Assembly (NCBI GenBank): GCA_027858355.1
Contig: JAQICW010000070.1
Span: 1 to 7,160 of the forward strand
From: Desulfobacula sp.
Lineage (GTDB): Bacteria > Desulfobacterota > Desulfobacteria > Desulfobacterales > Desulfobacteraceae
Reading direction: 5' to 3'
Length of the DNA: 7,160 bases
Below are positions 1 to 4,700 of this stretch, piece after piece; the first letter of the stretch is position 1; each line of letters begins with the position of its first letter. The notes under the pieces were generated by a model. It was not told the origin of the DNA. It made no database searches and worked only from the letters and a program-made list of their open reading frames with translations. The translations under genes and the position numbers were made by a program.

Positions 1-141
1 AACAGAACAACTACCGAGATTTATCTTCATTCAGTTGGTAATGCTGAAAGAGATGCAATTGAAGTGTTGGATTTTCAATTCGAGGAAAAGTCTCACACAG
101 ATTCTCACACAGAAGCAAAAAAGGTTTCCAGTAAAAGCTGA
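1..141 (+). CDS. Tyrosine recombinase / phage-type integrase, C-terminal end (partial)
   Basis: Only the last 46 codons are in the window; the gene enters from the left in frame 1 and ends at TGA 139-141. The visible start, NRTTTEIYLHSVG, matches the end of the catalytic domain of tyrosine recombinases, where the nucleophilic Tyr follows a conserved T-x-x-Y-x-H pattern; here that Tyr is residue 8 of the fragment. The other catalytic residues (R, K, H, R) would lie to the left. After the Tyr comes a helix (about NAERDAIEVLDF), then a polar tail containing the duplicated SHTD/SHTE. The gene points at the 3' end of a tRNA-Arg gene 16 bp away, as expected for an integrase at the end of its own element. 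Family assignment rests on a short fragment but on its most diagnostic part. Whether the gene is intact cannot be seen. Confidence 0.8.
   Translation, partial: NRTTTEIYLHSVGNAERDAIEVLDFQFEEKSHTDSHTEAKKVSSKS
91..112. repeat. 10-bp direct repeat inside the integrase tail
   Basis: TCTCACACAG occurs at 91-100 and again at 103-112, separated by AT. In frame it encodes SHTD then SHTE. It may simply be a short coding duplication. Because it lies near the presumed end of an integrated element it could also be a recombinase or excisionase arm site, but nothing here proves that. Confidence 0.5.
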
Positions 142-149
142 AAACCCTT
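117..149 (-). terminator. Intrinsic terminator of the tRNA-Arg transcript
   Basis: Read on the minus strand, 138-149 pairs with 120-131 around a 6-nt loop (132-137). The core stem (138-146 with 123-131) has nine pairs, one of them G-U, and is followed by six U residues (122-117). It starts 8 nt past the tRNA 3' end, so it fits as the terminator of that gene. On the plus strand the G-U pairs become C-A mismatches, so it should act mainly leftward. It overlaps the last codons and the stop of the integrase gene on the other strand. Confidence 0.75.
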
Positions 150-157
150 GGTATTAG

Positions 158-200
158 TGGTACGCCCGGCCCGATTCGAACGGGCGACCTATGGATTCGA
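158..200. other. Probable integration (att) site at the 3' half of tRNA-Arg
   Basis: Tyrosine recombinases of islands and phages commonly recombine within the 3' part of a tRNA gene, and the integrase gene usually lies next to the junction. Here an integrase ends 16 bp from the 3' end of tRNA-Arg, so the crossover is expected somewhere between the anticodon arm and the CCA end. The exact core is not visible, because the second copy of the repeat would be at the far end of the element, outside the window. Confidence 0.35.
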
Positions 201-234
201 AGTCCAGCGCTCTATCCAGCTGAGCTACGGGCGC
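158..234 (-). tRNA. tRNA-Arg (anticodon UCG)
   Basis: The 77-nt minus-strand sequence folds as a complete cloverleaf: 7-bp acceptor stem (GCGCCCG with CGGGCGT), D-arm GCTC/GAGC, anticodon loop CTTCGAA giving UCG, 5-nt variable loop, T-arm GCCCG/CGGGC with loop TTCGAAT, discriminator A73, and an encoded CCA end at 158-160. It reads CGA and probably other CGN codons. Two imperfections stand out: a G1-U72 wobble and a C27-U43 mismatch at the top of the anticodon stem. Both unusual bases are in the 3' half, the part that would be replaced by an integrating element. The gene should still be functional. Confidence 0.95.
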
Positions 235-255
235 ACAGGGTCGTGAAGACGATAT

Positions 256-284
256 TAGATAGCACAATGAAATATTTTCTGCAA
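256..284 (-). promoter_or_regulatory. Possible promoter of tRNA-Arg
   Basis: On the minus strand TTGCAG (279-284) and TATCTA (256-261) are 17 bp apart, which would start transcription about 15 nt before the tRNA. Each hexamer matches the sigma70 consensus at only three positions, so placement and spacing carry most of the weight. Confidence 0.3.
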
Positions 285-362
285 TGGTCTGTTCCATCTT
301 TAATACCATAAACACATATTCACCATCGTTAAAATCTATGGTCAGGTTGACCCACCTTCCTA

Positions 363-391
363 TTGACAACGATCTGCTTTAAAAGTAGAAC
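363..391 (+). promoter_or_regulatory. Possible promoter of mtgA
   Basis: A perfect -35 box TTGACA (363-368) is followed, 17 bp on, by TAGAAC (386-391), a 4/6 match to the -10 box. Transcription would begin near 398, leaving only about five untranslated bases before the ATG at 403. An alternative is an extended -10 element, TGC-TTTAAA (375-383), which would give a leader of roughly 13 nt but has no -35 at normal distance. Confidence 0.35.
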
Positions 392-402
392 CCAAAAGTG
401 AA

Positions 403-1104
403 ATGAAGAAAAACAAAAGAAAAACAAATATCTCATGGATCTGGAAGACACTATTTGTAATTGTGTTATTTCTGTTTTGTTTTACAATCCTTCAGGTTCT
501 GGCGCTCAAATTCATCAACCCGCCATTTACCCCTAATGTGGCATGGGAATGGGCAGAAGCCATCATTAAAAAACAGCCTGAAAGGCGCTCGAAATATACC
601 TTTAAAAAGATTGAGTACATATCACCCCATCTGAGGAAAGCTGTCATTGCGGCCGAAGACCAGCGGTTTTTATCCCATAACGGGTTTGATTTCAATGAAA
701 TAAAAAATGCTTTAAAAACCCTGATCAAAAGAAAAAAATTGCGGGGAGCCAGTACCATCAGCATGCAGACTGCCAGGAGCGTATTTTTGTTATCCAGCAA
801 AAGCGTGTTCAGGAAAATAGCAGAGATATATTACACTGTTTTAATTGAACTCTTCTGGGACAAACACAGAATTCTTGAAATGTATTTAAATACAGTGGAT
901 TGGGGAACGGGTGTCACTGGTGCCGAGGCAGCCTCACAAAAATATTTTTCAATCAGTGCCCGACATCTGAATCCTTCCCAGGCTGCCTTAATGACAGCAA
1001 TTCTGCCGAACCCGCACAGATGGTCTGTCAAAAACCCCAGCCCCTATGTTCGGCTTCGGCAGGCGAAAATCATGAAAGACATGGCCCTGATGCCACAGCT
1101 TTAG
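403..1104 (+). CDS. mtgA: Monofunctional biosynthetic peptidoglycan glycosyltransferase MtgA
   Basis: This 233-residue protein is close to the usual length of MtgA. It polymerises lipid II into glycan strands at the outer face of the inner membrane and has no transpeptidase domain. An N-terminal basic stretch is followed by one membrane anchor (about residues 12-35). The GT51 motifs appear in order: EDQRFLSHNGFD (85-96, catalytic Glu85), GASTISMQTA (115-124), RKIAE (137-141, with the probable second catalytic Glu141), HRILEMYLN (155-163), the glycine-rich GTGVTGAEAA around 168-177, and the LPNP segment near 201-204. The ATG at 403 is the only usable start, because the frame upstream is closed by a stop at 364-366 with no ATG, GTG or TTG between. 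There is no clear Shine-Dalgarno sequence. The gene stands alone between two minus-strand tRNA genes. Confidence 0.93.
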   Translation: MKKNKRKTNISWIWKTLFVIVLFLFCFTILQVLALKFINPPFTPNVAWEWAEAIIKKQPERRSKYTFKKIEYISPHLRKAVIAAEDQRFLSHNGFDFNEIKNALKTLIKRKKLRGASTISMQTARSVFLLSSKSVFRKIAEIYYTVLIELFWDKHRILEMYLNTVDWGTGVTGAEAASQKYFSISARHLNPSQAALMTAILPNPHRWSVKNPSPYVRLRQAKIMKDMALMPQL

Positions 1105-1140
1105 AAAAAACCCGAGTCTCAAGGCTTTTGAGTTTCGGGT
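1105..1140 (-). terminator. Intrinsic terminator of tRNA-His, abutting the mtgA stop
   Basis: ACCCGA (1110-1115) pairs with TCGGGT (1135-1140) and CTCAA (1118-1122) with TTGAG (1128-1132), separated by a small 2x2 internal loop and closed by a 5-nt loop. On the minus strand the hairpin is followed by a run of U (1109-1105), as expected for a terminator of the leftward tRNA-His transcript. On the plus strand no tight U-tract follows, so termination of mtgA here would be weaker; the nearest T run is at 1155-1159. Confidence 0.75.
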
Positions 1141-1175
1141 GTTAATGAACAATCTTTTTACAACTTTTAAAAAAA

Positions 1176-1252
1176 TGGGGTGAGTGACGGGGCTTGAACC
1201 CGCGACCACCAGGACCACAACCTAGTGCTCTACCAACTGAGCTACACCCACC
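1176..1252 (-). tRNA. tRNA-His (anticodon GUG)
   Basis: The minus-strand sequence forms a full cloverleaf with anticodon loop TTGTGGT (GUG, His). It carries the histidine-specific extra 5' residue G-1 (position 1252) opposite C73, followed by an encoded CCA end (1176-1178). The acceptor stem GTGGGTG/CACTCAC contains one G-U wobble. The D-arm is GCTC/GAGC and the T-loop TTCAAGC. G-1 opposite C73 is the identity element read by HisRS and supports the call independently of the anticodon. Confidence 0.96.
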
Positions 1253-1267
1253 GCAAATAACTCATCT

Positions 1268-1296
1268 TAACTATCAGATCTTGATATGTTTTTCAA
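1268..1296 (-). promoter_or_regulatory. Possible promoter of tRNA-His
   Basis: On the minus strand TTGAAA (1291-1296, 5/6 match to the -35 box) lies 17 bp upstream of TAGTTA (1268-1273). The latter is a poor -10 box (2/6), but its position would start transcription about 10 nt before the tRNA. I judge this tentative. Confidence 0.3.
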
Positions 1297-1348
1297 TACT
1301 TTTTTCATGCAACCGAATTTAATCATGGTTTTTTTATTTCATCAAAAT

Positions 1349-1376
1349 TATGGATTGTCCCTGGTCATGATCCATA
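1349..1376. repeat. Imperfectly spaced inverted repeat upstream of the selB-operon promoter
   Basis: TATGGAT (1349-1355) and ATCCATA (1370-1376) are exact inverted copies separated by 14 bp. The right arm ends 7 bp before the -35 box at 1384, a position used by activators. The spacer also contains the palindrome TCATGA. It could be an operator or chance in A/T-rich DNA. Confidence 0.35.
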
Positions 1377-1383
1377 TTTTACA

Positions 1384-1412
1384 TTGACCTTGAAGTATTG
1401 TTTGACTATTAT
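1384..1412 (+). promoter_or_regulatory. Sigma70-like promoter of the small membrane gene and selB
   Basis: TTGACC (1384-1389, 5/6) and TATTAT (1407-1412, 5/6) are separated by exactly 17 bp. This is the best promoter in the window. Transcription would start near 1419, about 30 nt before the ATG at 1449, leaving room for the ribosome binding site at 1435-1440. Confidence 0.6.
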
Positions 1413-1434
1413 CCCTGCGTATAAATATTTCATT

Positions 1435-1440
1435 AAAGGA
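1435..1440 (+). promoter_or_regulatory. Ribosome binding site of the 57-residue membrane protein
   Basis: AAAGGA lies 8 nt before the ATG at 1449. It is a good Shine-Dalgarno match at normal spacing and is strong evidence that the small gene is translated. Confidence 0.7.
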
Positions 1441-1448
1441 ACTTGTAT

Positions 1449-1622
1449 ATGAATGCTTTTTTAATATTTGTTGTCCGGCTAATTTTAGGGCTTGTATTTG
1501 GTATTATCATTATTCGACTGTTCAGACCGGAATGGGGTATTTACCATGGGGTTGCGGCAGGGCTCATTCTGGTTGCCCTGGCATATGGCATGGCGCTTTT
1601 CAGAAAAAAGAAACAAAAATAG
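1449..1622 (+). CDS. Small two-helix membrane protein, function unknown
   Basis: The ATG at 1449 opens a 57-codon frame ending at TAG 1620-1622. The protein has two hydrophobic segments (about residues 3-22 and 32-51) joined by a short polar turn, RLFRPEWGIYHG, and ends in a basic tail, FRKKKQK. This is a typical helical hairpin of the inner membrane. The gene has a clear promoter, a good ribosome binding site and ordinary codon use. It lies 19 bp before selB in what must be one transcript. Similar short two-helix proteins are common in sulfate reducers, but I know of no assigned function. A role in selenoprotein maturation cannot be claimed from position alone. The selB frame is open through most of this gene, so automated start calling could extend selB leftward and hide it. 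Confidence 0.7.
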   Translation: MNAFLIFVVRLILGLVFGIIIIRLFRPEWGIYHGVAAGLILVALAYGMALFRKKKQK

Positions 1623-1627
1623 AACCC

Positions 1628-1631
1628 GAGG
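1628..1631 (+). promoter_or_regulatory. Ribosome binding site deciding the selB start
   Basis: GAGG lies 10 nt before TTG 1642. It is modest and slightly distant but is the only purine-rich anti-SD match near that codon, and it supports the TTG start over ATG codons further upstream. Confidence 0.45.
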
Positions 1632-1641
1632 TTTTTTACAA

Positions 1642-3561
1642 TTGGAAAAAAATATAATTTTAGGGACGGCAGGACACATTGATCATGGAAAAACAAGCCT
1701 TGTCAAAGCGTTGACAGGGATTGAGACAGATCGGCTCAAAGAAGAAAAAGAAAGGGGCATTACCATTGAACTTGGGTTTGCCTGGCTTGATCTTCCCAAT
1801 GGGCAGCATATAGGCATCGTGGATATGCCGGGCCATGAAAAATTTGTAAAAAATATGGTGGCCGGCTCCAGCGGGATTGACGTGGTCGCAATGGTGATTG
1901 CAGCAGATGAGGGTGTCATGCCCCAGACAAGGGAACATATGGAAATCTGCAATCTCATGGGAATTGAGCATGGAATGGTGGCCTTGACCAAGATAGACAT
2001 GGTGGATGAAGATCTTTTAGAGCTTGCCCTTGATGATATCAATGATTTTGTACAGGGCACTTTTCTTGAGGGCAAGCCGATTTGTCCTGTTTCATCGGTC
2101 ACAAATGAGGGGTTAGATGAATTTATCAAAACCCTTGAAACCACCTGCAGCAACATTCCTGAAAGAAAATTTTCTTCTATTTTCAGACTGCCCGTGGACC
2201 GTGTATTTTCAATGAAAGGATTTGGCACAGTGATTACCGGAACCCTGGCTTCCGGCAGTATCAGTGTTGGAAATGACATCATGGTCTATCCCAAACAGAT
2301 TGTCTCCAAAGTCAGGGGAATCCAGGTTCACAGCTCAGGTGTTGAAACAGCGGGCCCTGGCACCAGAACAGCCATTAACTTTCAAGGGCTTGACAAAGAA
2401 TCCGTTTGCCGGGGAGATATTCTGTCTACTCCTGACACTTTGATTGAAAGCTATATGGTGGATGCACATTTCCTTTATTTAAAAAGCAATGCAAAGCCGG
2501 CAAAAAACAGAACAAGAATAAGATTTCATTCAGGAACCAGTGAGATACTGGGGTATCTTATTCTGCTTGATAGAGAGGAGCTCTTACCTGGAGATGACTC
2601 TTGTGTTCAATTTCGCTTAGAGGCCCCTGTCTGCTGTATCAAGGACGACAGATATGTTATCAGAAATTATTCACCCGTGAAAACAATTGGCGGCGGCACC
2701 ATATTAAATCCAGCTTCCCAAAAGCACAAGCTGTTTGATAAGACTGTTATCCAGGGGCTGGAAAACTTGATGCTGGGTGATAATGAACAGATCATTTTAT
2801 TCTTTCTATCCTTGAAAGGATTTCAGGGGCTGTCCTTTTCCCAGCTGCGTGTCATGACCAATATCCCGGACAAACGCCTAAATACAACTTTACAGAAAAT
2901 GCTTGCCAAACAACAGATTGTCCAGACGGACAAAGAAAAACAAAAATTTGTCAGTGGTGATTTTTTTGATGATTTCAAAGAAAAACTCATCCAGAAACTA
3001 AGTGCCTACCATGCCCGGAATCCATTAAAGGAAGGCATGCCCACCCAGGAACTTAAATCCAAATTTCAGTATATTGATGACACAAAGTTTTTTAATATTC
3101 TTTTTACAAAACTGTCCGGGGAAAATCTTATTGTTCTTGACAAAAACATTGTAAAATTATCTGCCCACAAAGTGGCGCTCCAGGTTGATCAGCATGAAGT
3201 AAAAGAAAAAATCAAAGGACTCTATCAAACCTCAGGCTTGACTCCTCCCTTTTTCAGAACCATCTGTCAGGATCTTAACCTGGACAAAAAGACTGCGATG
3301 GATGTTCTCCATATGCTGATTGATGAGAAATCCATTGTCAAAACAAAAGATGACCTTTATTTTGATGCCGGAACAATGGATAGCCTTGAACAAAAGCTGG
3401 TTGCATTCCTGAAAGAAAAGGAATCCATTACCACACCGGAGTTTAAAGACATGACCGGCGGGGTATCCAGGAAATATGTCATCCCCTTAATTGAATACTT
3501 TGATTCCATAAACCTGACCATAAGGGTGGGAGATACGCGGCAGTTGCGGCGAAAAACCTAA
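1642..3561 (+). CDS. selB: Selenocysteine-specific translation elongation factor SelB
   Basis: SelB is the EF-Tu paralogue that brings Sec-tRNA(Sec) to the ribosome at UGA codons marked by a SECIS hairpin. From TTG 1642 the protein has 639 residues, the normal size. GTPase motifs are clear: G1 GHIDHGKT (11-18), G2 in RGITIELG (38-45), G3 DMPGH (61-65), G4 TKID (116-119), and G5 around SSVT (151-154). EF-Tu-like beta-barrel domains follow, from about 176 to 355 (note VFSMKGFGTVITGT, 188-201). The rest is a series of winged helices, which in known SelB bind SECIS RNA; the end, SRKYVIPLIEYFD (609-621) and VGDTRQLRR, is characteristic of the last one. The frame is open further upstream to an ATG at 1492, but those 50 residues overlap the small membrane gene and do not resemble any SelB N-terminus. 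Its stop overlaps that of hemW on the other strand. Confidence 0.96.
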   Translation: MEKNIILGTAGHIDHGKTSLVKALTGIETDRLKEEKERGITIELGFAWLDLPNGQHIGIVDMPGHEKFVKNMVAGSSGIDVVAMVIAADEGVMPQTREHMEICNLMGIEHGMVALTKIDMVDEDLLELALDDINDFVQGTFLEGKPICPVSSVTNEGLDEFIKTLETTCSNIPERKFSSIFRLPVDRVFSMKGFGTVITGTLASGSISVGNDIMVYPKQIVSKVRGIQVHSSGVETAGPGTRTAINFQGLDKESVCRGDILSTPDTLIESYMVDAHFLYLKSNAKPAKNRTRIRFHSGTSEILGYLILLDREELLPGDDSCVQFRLEAPVCCIKDDRYVIRNYSPVKTIGGGTILNPASQKHKLFDKTVIQGLENLMLGDNEQIILFFLSLKGFQGLSFSQLRVMTNIPDKRLNTTLQKMLAKQQIVQTDKEKQKFVSGDFFDDFKEKLIQKLSAYHARNPLKEGMPTQELKSKFQYIDDTKFFNILFTKLSGENLIVLDKNIVKLSAHKVALQVDQHEVKEKIKGLYQTSGLTPPFFRTICQDLNLDKKTAMDVLHMLIDEKSIVKTKDDLYFDAGTMDSLEQKLVAFLKEKESITTPEFKDMTGGVSRKYVIPLIEYFDSINLTIRVGDTRQLRRKT

Positions 3562-4700
3562 AGAATCTTTTCAGCAAAGGCTTCAACAATACCCTTCAGG
3601 TGGGTTTTTCCTTCCAGAGTGAGTGCAAACCTTTGATCTTTAACAAACCCTAAGGACTCTGCAAAAATTCGTTCCAGGATATCTTTATATCTGTTTTCAA
3701 AAGAGTGGTGAAATAAAGTCTGAAATTTTGCAAGATCCAGGCCTTCAAGGGTACGAAGCCTGAGCATGATCATCTCCAGCATTTTCTGGTTTTTGGTAAG
3801 AATTTCCCAATCTTCAACGGGAAGCCTGCCTGAATCCAAATCCTTTATATATGTGTTTATATTTTTAGGATTCCAGGATCTTGTTTTCCCATCATAGGAG
3901 TGTGCTGCCGGCCCAAACCCGTAGTAAGGGGTCATGTCCCAATATTTTGAGTTGTGTCTTGATCTGTTCTGCCTGCCCTTTGAAAAACTGGAAATCTCGT
4001 AATGCTCATAATTGTTGTTGGTTAAAAATATGGCAGTTTTTTTAAACATCATTGACATGATTTTACCATCAGTGCGAGTTATCAGGCCTTTTTTCAATTT
4101 TTCATCAAGGGGAGTATCCGGTTCAATGGTCAGCATATAACAGGACAGGTGGGATGGTGTCATCCCAAGCGCTTGTTTTAAATCTTTTTCCCATATATTT
4201 TGGGTTTCAAAAAAAAGTCCGTAAATGAAATCCATACTGATATTGTCAAAGCCTGCTGTCTCTGCATCCTTAATCGTTTGGACTGCCTGTTTGACCGTGT
4301 GGATTCTACTTAAAAATCTAAGCTTATCCTCGTTAAATGACTGGGCGCCGATGCTAAGCCTGTTAATTCCAGTAGTTTTTAATTCTTTAAGATAATTTAA
4401 ATTAATAGTTCCCGGGTTAATTTCAAATGTGATTTCAACATCCCTGGAAACTAAAAACTTGTCTCCAATGGTCTGCAAAAGCATTTCAACATCTTTAACC
4501 GACAGAAGAGATGGGGTTCCGCCGCCAAAATATATGGTGTTAATTTTCTCCTTTGAGTCTGATCTTTTTTCAATCTCTTTTTTAAGGGCTTTAATATAAG
4601 CAGGGATCAATAAAAGATCGGTCAAAGAAAAAAAGTCACAATAATCACACTTTTTAACGCAAAATGGGATATGGATATAAATGGACTTTTGATCACACAA
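3558..4700 (-). CDS. hemW: Radical SAM heme chaperone HemW (HemN-like)
   Basis: This 380-residue protein begins with YIHIPFCVKKCDYCDF, giving the CX3CX2C cluster motif (Cys14, Cys18, Cys21) that binds a SAM-coordinated [4Fe-4S] cluster. GGGTPS (59-64) is the SAM-binding glycine motif. HNSKYW (249-254) is the HNxxYW heme-binding signature of HemW, followed by GFGPAAHSY. A HemN_C-like C-terminal region follows. It lacks the extra Cys two residues after Cys21 (Phe23 instead) and the greater length of true HemN coproporphyrinogen dehydrogenase, so it should be HemW, which binds heme and delivers it to membrane hemoproteins, rather than an enzyme of heme synthesis. The start is TTG 4700, since an in-frame stop lies three codons upstream and no other start precedes the cysteines. 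The gene overlaps the end of the upstream radical SAM gene by 8 bp, suggesting translational coupling. Confidence 0.9.
   Translation of the reverse strand: MCDQKSIYIHIPFCVKKCDYCDFFSLTDLLLIPAYIKALKKEIEKRSDSKEKINTIYFGGGTPSLLSVKDVEMLLQTIGDKFLVSRDVEITFEINPGTINLNYLKELKTTGINRLSIGAQSFNEDKLRFLSRIHTVKQAVQTIKDAETAGFDNISMDFIYGLFFETQNIWEKDLKQALGMTPSHLSCYMLTIEPDTPLDEKLKKGLITRTDGKIMSMMFKKTAIFLTNNNYEHYEISSFSKGRQNRSRHNSKYWDMTPYYGFGPAAHSYDGKTRSWNPKNINTYIKDLDSGRLPVEDWEILTKNQKMLEMIMLRLRTLEGLDLAKFQTLFHHSFENRYKDILERIFAESLGFVKDQRFALTLEGKTHLKGIVEAFAEKIL

Noticed and set aside
154..369. A 71-codon minus-strand frame running through tRNA-Arg
   Set aside because: Its second half is the tRNA gene read as protein, a frequent false gene. 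The first half has no ribosome binding site and overlaps the likely promoters of tRNA-Arg and mtgA.
900..1145. An 81-codon plus-strand frame within and past mtgA
   Set aside because: It is a shadow of the strongly supported mtgA coding sequence and runs into the terminator hairpin.
1402..1425. TTGACT with TATAAA as an alternative promoter of the selB operon
   Set aside because: The boxes are only 12 bp apart, too close for sigma70. The 17-bp-spaced pair at 1384-1412 is better.
1492..1641. Upstream extension of selB to the ATG at 1492
   Set aside because: The extra 50 residues overlap the small membrane gene in another frame, resemble no SelB N-terminus and have no ribosome site. The family N-terminus aligns with TTG 1642.
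1683..2282. A 199-codon minus-strand frame opposite selB
   Set aside because: It is exactly antisense to the conserved GTPase domain and is explained by codon bias of selB; its Ser/Pro/Ile-rich content is typical of antisense reading.
3558..4700. Calling this gene HemN, oxygen-independent coproporphyrinogen dehydrogenase
   Set aside because: It lacks the fourth cysteine after CX3CX2C, is shorter than HemN and carries the HNxxYW heme-binding signature of HemW.
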